Shown here in pieces: positions 8,159 to 15,944 of a stretch of DNA of 39,548 bases. Every line of letters begins with the position of its first letter. Within the stretch, counting starts at the first letter, position 1. Source of the stretch: Phycisphaera mikurensis (GTDB taxonomy: Bacteria; Planctomycetota; Phycisphaerae; WQYP01); NCBI GenBank assembly GCA_022730455.1, contig DZDI01000012.1, positions 1 through 39,548 of the forward strand, in the 5' to 3' direction. A program made the position numbers and the translations under genes. The notes beneath the pieces are model-generated. The model saw only the letters and a list, made by a program, of their open reading frames with translations, searched no databases and had not been told where the DNA came from.

Positions 8159-9214
8159 ATGGGACATGAAAAGCTAAGGAATTCCGCCGTCGGAATTACT
8201 ATTTTAGTGGCAGTGATTTTACTTACCTGGGGCGCATTTTTATTGGGGAGGCTCCCGTACCTCGGTCCCAATGCTCCATACCTAGTGACACTACGATCGA
8301 AGTCAGCCATGGGCCTTACTTCGGGAGATTTGGTGTCGCTCAATGGTGTTGTAGTCGGTACCGTCAGCGCGGTTACGCTTACATCCAATATGCAGCAGGC
8401 TAAGATTAGATTGAGAATCTACCGCTCAATTAGGTTGCCGATGAACACGGACGCATTAATAGGTACTAAAACAATCGGCACACCATTTGTCTCGCTTTAC
8501 GTCCCAAGGCAAAAAAGCAAAGGATATTTGCCCACAAATGGTTCAGCTCATCTCGAAGCTAAAGTGGCATCGTCGAGTTTAATTCCGCATTCGGTTGTTA
8601 AGAATATTTCATCGCTCAAAACAGACTTTACCACGCTCAGTGGTAAGCTGGATCGAGTAGCCGATGATCTGCATGCTTTACTTAAGCCTGTTGCGCTCAC
8701 TTCAGCGCAGGCATCCGGTGAGTCAAGCGAACCGGGTGACATGAACAATGTCAGTGCGCTGATTCAAAGGTTGAATGTTACGATCAACTCCGTAAATCGC
8801 CTGGTTGCCGGTCAGCGCCTGCATCGTCAAGTACACGCCATTATTACCAATGTTTCACACGCTTCGGTCCAACTTGCCACCATCCTTGACCAAGTGCATC
8901 GTCTCGTCGGTCGTGCAGGGGTGTTTATCACCAAGGCGAATCACACGACAGCGAACGTCGATGCCACAGTGACTACGGCCCATCGACAAATTGTCGCGTT
9001 AAGTCTGAAATTGACACATGTACTTCAAAACGCCAATATGATTCTCTCCTCTATAGCTGAGGGACATGGCACGGCTGGACGGTTTATGAAAGACCCGCAA
9101 CTGTATGATTCATTGCTGGTGATCACCCACAGGCTTAAGCGTACAATCAGCGGCCTTGACGCTCTTGTGGAACAAATCAGGGCTGAAGGATTTGATGTAA
9201 AAGTCGGCTTTTGA
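8159..9214 (+). CDS. MCE/MlaD-family substrate-binding membrane protein
   Basis: Predicted inner-membrane-anchored periplasmic protein of 351 residues, likely the lipid-binding subunit of an Mla-type ABC lipid transport system. One N-terminal TM helix (about residues 12-32) is followed by an MCE domain (about 38-125) containing the typical GDLVSLNGVVVGTVSAV strand, then a long, mostly helical C-terminal part (about 130-350) rich in small hydrophobic and Thr residues, as in MlaD/Mce tail helices. Start: ATG at 8159 with AGGA at 8147-8150; a TTG just before it is unlikely. No permease (MlaE) or ATPase (MlaF) gene is nearby, so the partners must be elsewhere. Next downstream is a methyltransferase after about 100 nt. 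Confidence 0.85.
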   Translation: MGHEKLRNSAVGITILVAVILLTWGAFLLGRLPYLGPNAPYLVTLRSKSAMGLTSGDLVSLNGVVVGTVSAVTLTSNMQQAKIRLRIYRSIRLPMNTDALIGTKTIGTPFVSLYVPRQKSKGYLPTNGSAHLEAKVASSSLIPHSVVKNISSLKTDFTTLSGKLDRVADDLHALLKPVALTSAQASGESSEPGDMNNVSALIQRLNVTINSVNRLVAGQRLHRQVHAIITNVSHASVQLATILDQVHRLVGRAGVFITKANHTTANVDATVTTAHRQIVALSLKLTHVLQNANMILSSIAEGHGTAGRFMKDPQLYDSLLVITHRLKRTISGLDALVEQIRAEGFDVKVGF

Positions 9215-9316
9215 CGATTCGGTACAGCACGGAAGCCGCCAGCCTGTATCAATCCTGAATGCGCATGAACCAAATCTTGGCCTGAAGGGCGTCCATGAAC
9301 ATCGATAATACCCCGA

Positions 9317-10132
9317 ATGACCGACGGCAATGATGCGATGACGATATCAGAACGGCAAGAAGATCAGGTGGTTATTGACCAGCGTGCGGCAGCATGGAAG
9401 ACGCGGCCGTTGCTGCGCGACATTTATCAGGGATATTTCCATGACATGCGCCAGCATTTTGCACCAGGTGCATCTTCTACCAAGCCTTACGGTACCACCA
9501 TTGAAGTCGGAGGAGGATCCGGTCACTTCCGCGCCTTTTATCCTGATATGATCGTTACGGACGTCCTACCGAGTCCTCATATCCATCTCGCAGCCGACGC
9601 CATGCAGTTACCATTCCGCGATCAATCAATCAACAATATTGTTATGCTGGATGTGCTGCACCATCTACCCCTGCCGCTTCAATTTTTTTCTGAAGCTCAG
9701 CGGGTGCTCAAGCCGGGTGGCCGAATCGTCATGACCGAGCCATTTCTTTCGCCGGTTTCGAGCTTGTGTTATTGGCTCTCACACCCGGAGCCTGTCGATA
9801 TAAAAGCGCCAATCTTCAGACCGCAATCGAACCCTGTCGGCGGGGATCCGATCGCGGTGATCGGTTCCGGGGCCTTCGCCAGCAATCAGGCTATTCCAAC
9901 GTTAATATTTTTTCGCTATCAGCAGCTGTTTGCGCGTCGTTTCCCGCAATTGTCAGTTACTCACCGCGAGGTGCATTCTACCATGGTCTATCCTCTTTCC
10001 GGAGGGTTTTCCAAGCCGGTACTCTTGCCGCGTGTTGCGGTCCCTGCGGCGAAGATGCTGGAGCGGATGCTTTCGCCGATAGCCCGATGGATGGCATTTA
10101 GGACTTTAATTGTCGTGGAAAAACAATCATAA
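9317..10132 (+). CDS. Class I SAM-dependent methyltransferase
   Basis: 271-residue cytoplasmic enzyme with the Methyltransf_11 core. Motif I is TTIEVGGGSGHFRAF (SAM glycine loop, about residues 59-73), the acidic motif II follows in MIVTDVLPS, a motif near DAMQLPFRDQSINNIVM marks the adenine-binding region, and VLKPGGRIVMTEPF is the post-III motif. Substrate unknown. The start ATG at 9317 has no strong ribosome binding site; the ATG at residue 8 is possible. It stands directly before a DegT-type sugar aminotransferase on the same strand with a gap of under 50 nt, so modification of a surface sugar or polyprenyl-linked glycan is a reasonable guess, not shown. Confidence 0.85.
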   Translation: MTDGNDAMTISERQEDQVVIDQRAAAWKTRPLLRDIYQGYFHDMRQHFAPGASSTKPYGTTIEVGGGSGHFRAFYPDMIVTDVLPSPHIHLAADAMQLPFRDQSINNIVMLDVLHHLPLPLQFFSEAQRVLKPGGRIVMTEPFLSPVSSLCYWLSHPEPVDIKAPIFRPQSNPVGGDPIAVIGSGAFASNQAIPTLIFFRYQQLFARRFPQLSVTHREVHSTMVYPLSGGFSKPVLLPRVAVPAAKMLERMLSPIARWMAFRTLIVVEKQS

Positions 10133-10179
10133 TTGTGAGATGCGGCGCAATAGCGCCAAGTTTCCTGGAGAACGTCGTT

Positions 10180-11364
10180 ATGCCTCAGCCCGTACCACCT
10201 GCAACTCGCACAACATCAAAGGACGCAGACCCTGCGACCAATACCGCGGCATCTGTTCCGATGTTCAATCTTACCCGCCAATACGGGATGATTGGGCGCG
10301 ACATCGACGCCGCGGTGCTGGCTGTTCTTGCAGGCACTGAATATATCGGCGGTACGGCGGTGACGAAGTTTGAAAGCCAACTCGGGGAATTCTGCAAGTG
10401 CCAGGCTATCGCTGTTTCCAGCGGGACCGATGCCATCTTGGCCGGTCTGATGGCATTGGGTATCGGCCCGGGCGTTTCGGTCATTACAAGCCCGTTCACT
10501 TTCTTTGCTACCGCAGGGTGCATTGCCCGCACCGGGGCCAAGCCTGTGTTTGTTGATATTGATCCCAATACATTTTTAATTGATCAACACGCTGTTGAGC
10601 AAGCCATGAATCCCGCCGTTCGATGTGTGATCCCCGTCCATTTATTTGGCCAGATGACGCCGATGGGGGAGCTGACACAGTGGGCATGCCGTCATGGCGT
10701 CAGCGTACTGGAGGATGCGGCCCAATGTATAGGCGCTCATGATTCAGATGGCGTTGTTCCGGGCGAGCTTTCCGCAGCGGCGGCGCTTTCATTTTACCCC
10801 ACTAAGAATCTTGGAGCTGCCGGCGATGCCGGCGCGGTACTGACTCGCAGTGATGCCCTGGCCGCTCGCATTCGACAGACTCGGCAGCATGGCGAGGTAT
10901 CGCGTTACATGCACGAATTTGTAGGAGGCAATTTCAGACTTGATGCCATTCAGTGCGTCATCCTTTCCATTAAACTGGCCAATCTGACGAAATGGAACCA
11001 ACGGCGCATCGAAATTGCCGATTTCTATAATCGCCACTTGGCCGACACTGATGTGACAACCCCCTACCGCATTCCGTTGGGCCGGCATGTCTTCCATCAG
11101 TATGTTATTCGAACTCCCAAGCGTGATGAACTAAAAGAATATCTTGCGAGACTCCGTATCGGTTCAATGGTGTATTACCCGGTACCGCTGCACCTTCAGG
11201 AATGCTTTTCAAATTTGGGTTATAAGTCAGGTGCGCTGCCCAATGCGGAGGCGGCCTGTCGGGATGTGTTGGCGCTTCCCATTTTTCCGGAGCTTACAGA
11301 TCTGGAATTAATGACAGTGGCAAGCGCCATCCGCAGCTTTTTCGGTAAAAAGCCGCTATGCTGA
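10180..11364 (+). CDS. DegT/DnrJ/EryC1/StrS-family PLP aminotransferase
   Basis: PLP-dependent enzyme (394 residues) of the family that transaminates keto-sugars on nucleotides, giving amino sugars for surface polysaccharides, or related steps. Conserved features: PMFNLTRQY at the start of the core, VSSGTDAILAGLMALGIGPG (cofactor phosphate region), VFVDIDPNTFLID, LEDAAQCIGA with the Asp that binds the PLP ring nitrogen, and SFYPTKNLGAAGDAG with the Schiff-base Lys209. Start: the frame opens at a GTG (10135), but ATG at 10180 has GGAG at 10167-10170 with a 9-nt spacer and removes an unlikely leader. Adjacent to the methyltransferase. The exact sugar substrate cannot be inferred. Confidence 0.9.
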   Translation: MPQPVPPATRTTSKDADPATNTAASVPMFNLTRQYGMIGRDIDAAVLAVLAGTEYIGGTAVTKFESQLGEFCKCQAIAVSSGTDAILAGLMALGIGPGVSVITSPFTFFATAGCIARTGAKPVFVDIDPNTFLIDQHAVEQAMNPAVRCVIPVHLFGQMTPMGELTQWACRHGVSVLEDAAQCIGAHDSDGVVPGELSAAAALSFYPTKNLGAAGDAGAVLTRSDALAARIRQTRQHGEVSRYMHEFVGGNFRLDAIQCVILSIKLANLTKWNQRRIEIADFYNRHLADTDVTTPYRIPLGRHVFHQYVIRTPKRDELKEYLARLRIGSMVYYPVPLHLQECFSNLGYKSGALPNAEAACRDVLALPIFPELTDLELMTVASAIRSFFGKKPLC

Positions 11365-11420
11365 AGCTCTAACAGCAGATGTATGGTCGGCGTATAACAT
11401 GTTTTTTGGGATGAAATAAC

Positions 11421-12635
11421 TTGGCTAAATTATTTCACCATTTGTCGCTGCGAGAGAAACTTACCGACGCAGTGCGCCGTGTTTCAGCTCGTATGCGCAC
11501 CGATATTTGGTTCCCGCATTTACTGTTGGCCTTGCTGATTGCCTCATTGGGCGTCGTCAACCTGGTCACGGGTGTTGAAAAACTGGCACCGCACTTTCCC
11601 GCTGTGGTAACGATGATCACTGTCCACAAGACATTCGAGTGGCCGCCGGGCATGCTCACTGCCTTGGCCGGTTTGCTGGTGCTGATCATGTCATTGGGGC
11701 TGGCGCTAAGATCGCGACTGGCCTGGGCCATATGTCTGCTGTTAATTGCAGGCACTCTGGCTTTATCTCTCCATCAACATTGGCTCCGTTGGAGCAGCAT
11801 GGTCTATTTTAATGCAGCCATCCTGTTTTCTCTCATCATTTTTTTTCGGTCTTTTTCCAAATCATCGCTCGCGGCTGGCACCTTGCTTTCCGGCGTAAGT
11901 CTTGTACTACTCTTCGGCTATGCGATGATCGGTACGTATGTGCTGGGTGGCGATTTTTCCCCACCGATAAAGACTTGGACTAATACTCTCTATTTTGTCG
12001 TGGTTACACTTTCGACAGTTGGGTACGGCGACATCACACCCAAAACGGATAACGCCAAACTATTTGTGGTTTCTCTCATCATTCTCGGCATCACGGTGTT
12101 TGCGACCTCTGTGTCCACGGTTATCGTGCCATTGGTTGGCAATCGGATGGAAAGGCTGTTCGCAGGAGAAAAAAAACGCATGCGAAAAGATCACTACATT
12201 ATCGTCGGCGAAAATCCCCTCGCTCAAAACACCTATCGGCAATTGCGTCAGCGCAAGTGTGATGTAACAGTGATTCTGCCAAGTCCTCCCACAACCCAAT
12301 GGACTGAAGATTCAGAGTTAGTCATAGGTGACCCGACAGACACGGACGTACTTCGCAAAGCTGGCGTTGAATATGCCCGAGCCATATTGGCTCTGCGCAA
12401 TGATGATAGCGAAAATGCTTTTATCGTCATGGCCGCAAAAGACATTGCAGGACAGGTAAAGACGGTGGCATCGGTTAAAAATTCAAATAATCTCCAGCGT
12501 GTTAAACGAGCTTCACCGGATCTGATCGTCGCGCCGGACATCTTGGGCGGTGAATTGCTTGCCATGGCACTCAGCGGAGAGTCGGTTGATGGCAATAACA
12601 TTTTAAACAACCTGTTTATTGCTAAGACGCCGTAG
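11421..12635 (+). CDS. kch: Kch-like potassium channel with RCK (TrkA-N) domain
   Basis: Predicted inner-membrane K+ channel of 404 residues. The N-terminal half has several hydrophobic helices (about 32-52, 76-95, 99-117, 127-142, 152-174), then the pore loop with selectivity filter TVGYGD (199-204) and the last TM helix (about 212-236). From about residue 252 a cytoplasmic Rossmann-like RCK domain begins (KDHYIIVGENPLAQNTYRQL), which senses ligands in related channels. The order and phrases such as GITVFATS, RKDHYIIVG and AGVEYARAILAL closely follow E. coli Kch. The glycine pattern of the nucleotide loop is weak (GENPLA), as in Kch. Start is TTG at 11421, behind GGGATG; no ATG lies near the expected N-terminus. 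Monocistronic on present evidence. Confidence 0.9.
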   Translation: MAKLFHHLSLREKLTDAVRRVSARMRTDIWFPHLLLALLIASLGVVNLVTGVEKLAPHFPAVVTMITVHKTFEWPPGMLTALAGLLVLIMSLGLALRSRLAWAICLLLIAGTLALSLHQHWLRWSSMVYFNAAILFSLIIFFRSFSKSSLAAGTLLSGVSLVLLFGYAMIGTYVLGGDFSPPIKTWTNTLYFVVVTLSTVGYGDITPKTDNAKLFVVSLIILGITVFATSVSTVIVPLVGNRMERLFAGEKKRMRKDHYIIVGENPLAQNTYRQLRQRKCDVTVILPSPPTTQWTEDSELVIGDPTDTDVLRKAGVEYARAILALRNDDSENAFIVMAAKDIAGQVKTVASVKNSNNLQRVKRASPDLIVAPDILGGELLAMALSGESVDGNNILNNLFIAKTP

Positions 12636-12720
12636 GACTTTTCAACGGGCGCAGGACATGGTCGTGGTAGCGGTGAAGTTAAGATGGACGGTATATTCGC
12701 CACCGGATTAGCGTGCCGCA

Positions 12721-12957
12721 GTGACTACTGAATTAACGTCAGTTCAGGATGAAGCCTTCATAAATTTCATCATATTGCGCGGATGTCGTTTAGCCGCCAG
12801 ACTTGCACCAGCTCGCTTGCGAACCGCAATTCATTTGACGGCCGGTGAAATTTGCCAGCAATGGCTGAAACTATTGGCTCCTTATCCCGAGTTAGTTAAA
12901 TCAAATCTGCTACGTGCTGATGTCAAGTTTTACGGCCTTGCCGGGAGGCCGAGTTAA
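12721..12957 (+). CDS. Possible small protein, unrecognised
   Basis: A 78-residue frame opening with GTG at 12721 after a weak purine stretch (GGAT). Composition is protein-like, with a helical segment rich in Leu, Ala and Arg (AARLAPARLRTAIHL), and does not mirror a real gene over most of its length, but its last 48 nt overlap the 3' end of the convergent mrp gene. The RLAPARLR...VKSNLLRA pattern faintly recalls the N-terminus of lipid A acyltransferases; it could be a remnant. I would not rely on it. Confidence 0.25.
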   Translation: MTTELTSVQDEAFINFIILRGCRLAARLAPARLRTAIHLTAGEICQQWLKLLAPYPELVKSNLLRADVKFYGLAGRPS

Positions 12958-14022
12958 ATTGCGAATACTGATCTGACCAGCCAGATTCTCAACCATGGAT
13001 TTCATCTGAGATTGAATTTTTCCCGAAAAATTAGCAAATGGATCGCCCGTATCAGAATTAATTCGCACCGCCATTTCCAACGGCAGTTGGCCAATAACGG
13101 GCAGGCCCATTTCCTGGGCCATCTGCTGGGCCCCACCGCTGCCAAACAAATCGTGGCGTGTGCCATGTTCGCATGTGAAATAGCTCATATTTTCAACCAC
13201 GCCGAGAATCCATACTCCCAATTGCTGGAACATACGCACCGCCCGGCGGGCATCAGCTAGGGCTACCTCCTGCGGCGTGGCAACAATGACCGCCCCTGTT
13301 AAGGGGATGCTTTGAGCGAGCGTCAGCGATACGTCACCGGTTCCGGGAGGAAGATCGACGATCAGATAATCAAGTTCTCCCCATTGCACTTGCTCTAGAA
13401 ATTGGCGGATCACGCCGTGTACCATTGGTCCACGCCATATAAGCGCCTTTTCCTTCTGAACGATAAAACCAATCGACATAACCTTGATGGGTTGCGGTGC
13501 TGAACCCCAGTTAAAGGGAATGATTTTCTCGTCTACCACGGAAGGCTGTGCATCTGAGAGCCCCGTCATAATAGGGATCGATGGACCATAAACGTCGGCG
13601 TCCAGAAGACCCACCCTGGCACCCGCAAGTGCCAGCCCAACGGCCAAATTCACAGCAACGGTACTTTTACCCACACCGCCTTTGCCTGCACCAACGGCGA
13701 TCACATTGCGAACCTCCGGAAGGATGTTGCGCTGATCGTTGGACGGCCTCACATTGGCACCAAATTTAACCGATACGGCCGTTGCCCCGGACAATTTCAA
13801 CACGGCATCGGAAACATCCTTTTCGATTTTAGATCGCATGGGGCAGGCAGGTGTGGTTAACTCGATATCAATACTGACCGCACCGTTACAGATGCGGACA
13901 TCCTTGACCATCTTGAGCGTGACCAAGTCTTTAAAAAGCTCCGGGTCTTGAACGGTCGCCAGCGATGCCCAGACGGCGTCCTTCAGCGACTGGTCGCTTG
14001 CCGCGGTAGATGAATCAGCCAT
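12910..14022 (-). CDS. mrp: Mrp/ApbC-type iron-sulfur carrier P-loop ATPase
   Basis: Cytoplasmic ATPase (370 residues) thought to hold and pass on Fe-S clusters. Domains: N-terminal DUF59/MIP18-like (about 10-90, TTPACPMRSKIEKDV) and a MinD/ParA-like ATPase with deviant Walker A GAGKGGVGKST (111-121), DADVYGPSIP and DYLIVDLPPGTGD. The usual cluster-binding CxxC near the C-terminus is altered: the region reads YFTCEHGTRHDLFG, with Cys284 kept but the second Cys absent, as if one codon were lost from a CxxCG pattern. ATG at 14022 follows a strong site (GGAAGGAAG). It is the third gene of the resB-ccsA-mrp set, only 15 nt after ccsA, so a link to heme/Fe-S maturation is plausible. Confidence 0.92.
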   Translation of the reverse strand: MADSSTAASDQSLKDAVWASLATVQDPELFKDLVTLKMVKDVRICNGAVSIDIELTTPACPMRSKIEKDVSDAVLKLSGATAVSVKFGANVRPSNDQRNILPEVRNVIAVGAGKGGVGKSTVAVNLAVGLALAGARVGLLDADVYGPSIPIMTGLSDAQPSVVDEKIIPFNWGSAPQPIKVMSIGFIVQKEKALIWRGPMVHGVIRQFLEQVQWGELDYLIVDLPPGTGDVSLTLAQSIPLTGAVIVATPQEVALADARRAVRMFQQLGVWILGVVENMSYFTCEHGTRHDLFGSGGAQQMAQEMGLPVIGQLPLEMAVRINSDTGDPFANFSGKIQSQMKSMVENLAGQISIRNLTRPPGKAVKLDIST

Positions 14023-14037
14023 TTACTTCCTTCCCGA

Positions 14038-15933
14038 CTATATGGCGTAGCTGTGGAGTCCAACCAAGAAAAAGTTCACCCCGATCCAGTTAAACATCAT
14101 CACGCCAAAACCTACAATGGAGAGTACAGCCGTCCAAGTAGGTCTGTATTTCGGTGTGACAAAACGCAGATGCACAATAATCAGGTATACCAACCATGTG
14201 ACAAGGGCAAATGTTTCCTTCGGATCCCATCCCCACGGACGTCCCCAGGCGTAATCAGCCCAAACGGCTCCGAGGATAATACCTGAACCGAGAAACCAGA
14301 AGGCCATCTGCAATATAACAATATTGGCTGAGTCCAACTGCTGCAGAAATTGTGTACGCCGCATTTGCTCATTGGCACTCGCACCGGCACTGGCAACTTC
14401 TGCCGTTTCAGCCTGGAGCGCAAATCCGCTGCCGGTATTGCCCGGCTCGATCCCGTAGTTAGATACCGGATTGAGTTTGTAATACGCCTTGATACCCAAA
14501 AACAGCAAGCCGAGACAGAAGCTCGCCCCAATCAGGGCGTAACTGCTGATAATGACATTGACGTGAATCCAAAGCCAATACGTACTGAGCATACCGTCCA
14601 CACGTGAGATGTTAGCCCCCATACTGGTACCAACCACATAGGGCATCACAAAACACGCCGTCATCGCCATAAAGCCAACAAAACTCATGGCTAAGCCAAA
14701 GAGACTGTTTTTTTTCCAATACTCCAATATGAGGCCAATAGTGCACCCCACCAATGCGGCACCTAAAATGCTCTCAAATTCATTTTGGATGGGTATGCGT
14801 CCGGCCAACCACCACCGTACACCGGTGAACGCCGCGTGATTAATAACCGCAACAGTAAAAAACCCAAGGGCGACCTTGCGCACACCCGGCGCCGCCCCCA
14901 CTGCGGAAATCAGGAACAGCGTTAGCGATACGAAGTAGAAAAATACCCCGACCAGCGTACCGTCGAAGAGACGGTTATACCAAATAGATGTGATGCGTTT
15001 GGCATAGGATGGGTAGGCAGCCGTGTTAACTTTTGGCAATATGCCGCTGAGCACTTTAATACCGGCATTGGCCAACTTGGCATCGTTGTTGCGCCATCCG
15101 CCAAAAAGTTCGACGAAGCCCAGAACAATTTTCTTCGATATCCGCGGTGAGTAGCCTGGAACGGGTTTGCCCAAAGGCATTCCCGGCGGTGGCGGTACAC
15201 CGGTATTGGGTATCAAATCAACGGGATTCAGCCACACTCGTTCTTTTGACGTTGGCATTGGCGCGACAATCCGAAGCTGCGCTGCCATGTTCCTGAATGC
15301 ACTTAGAGCATCGCCAATCTGAGCAACGGACGAATTCAGCGCGCCATTGCGGCTGATGTGCTGCAACAACCGCCGAACTTCCGGTTGTGCCAAAAAGTTT
15401 GGACTCACCGTTCCCTGTTTAAGAATCCTCTCCGCCTGCGCCTTGGAAACCAATTTGCCAAGCCGCTCGCGAATAGGGACGGCCACAATCGTTATGAAAT
15501 TGCGATTTTCCCACGCCTCAGGACGAAATGCCATATCCAAAGCGGTATATAAGGGGTCGCGGCCATTGATCGACCCATAAAAAGTAATCGTCTGCATGGT
15601 TTCACGTGCCCAGGTGTCCAGTGTCTTGACTTCTTCCTGATTCTGAACGGCTAAGACTTTCAGTGGCCCCAGGTGAATGGCATGTCGAAACGCGGTGCGA
15701 TTCTGGCCGGCTATCGCTTTGGCGCGGGCTGACCGAAAATTGCTAATTTCGGCTTTCATCACTGATGCCGCATTTAGTGATGATTGGCCCGCCGCAGGAA
15801 ATTTACTCGGGACGCCTTCCTGAACCTTGATGGCGGCTCCATGCGCGAATGTCACCCCAATCGCGATGACAGCGAAAACGGCGGCTAAAATACTGGTCGG
15901 TAAGCGAAAACGATCAAACAGATTCATATTCAT
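14038..15933 (-). CDS. ccsA: Cytochrome c biogenesis protein CcsA (ResC), with N-terminal extra domain
   Basis: Inner-membrane heme handling/ligation component of System II cytochrome c maturation. The C-terminal half (about 310-631) is polytopic and contains the tryptophan-rich heme-handling motif WADYAWGRPWGWDPKET (about 557-573), with several His residues near helix ends. At 631 residues it is about twice as long as typical CcsA: a signal anchor (about 12-32) leads to a roughly 270-residue extracytoplasmic domain holding VKTLDTWARETM, which resembles the domain found on CcsA of PVC and Bacteroidetes lineages (from memory). ATG at 15933 is preceded by AGGTGG. It follows resB by 11 nt and precedes mrp by 15 nt, so one operon is near certain. 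Confidence 0.93.
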   Translation of the reverse strand: MNMNLFDRFRLPTSILAAVFAVIAIGVTFAHGAAIKVQEGVPSKFPAAGQSSLNAASVMKAEISNFRSARAKAIAGQNRTAFRHAIHLGPLKVLAVQNQEEVKTLDTWARETMQTITFYGSINGRDPLYTALDMAFRPEAWENRNFITIVAVPIRERLGKLVSKAQAERILKQGTVSPNFLAQPEVRRLLQHISRNGALNSSVAQIGDALSAFRNMAAQLRIVAPMPTSKERVWLNPVDLIPNTGVPPPPGMPLGKPVPGYSPRISKKIVLGFVELFGGWRNNDAKLANAGIKVLSGILPKVNTAAYPSYAKRITSIWYNRLFDGTLVGVFFYFVSLTLFLISAVGAAPGVRKVALGFFTVAVINHAAFTGVRWWLAGRIPIQNEFESILGAALVGCTIGLILEYWKKNSLFGLAMSFVGFMAMTACFVMPYVVGTSMGANISRVDGMLSTYWLWIHVNVIISSYALIGASFCLGLLFLGIKAYYKLNPVSNYGIEPGNTGSGFALQAETAEVASAGASANEQMRRTQFLQQLDSANIVILQMAFWFLGSGIILGAVWADYAWGRPWGWDPKETFALVTWLVYLIIVHLRFVTPKYRPTWTAVLSIVGFGVMMFNWIGVNFFLVGLHSYAI

Positions 15934-15944
15934 GGCGTGTCCAC

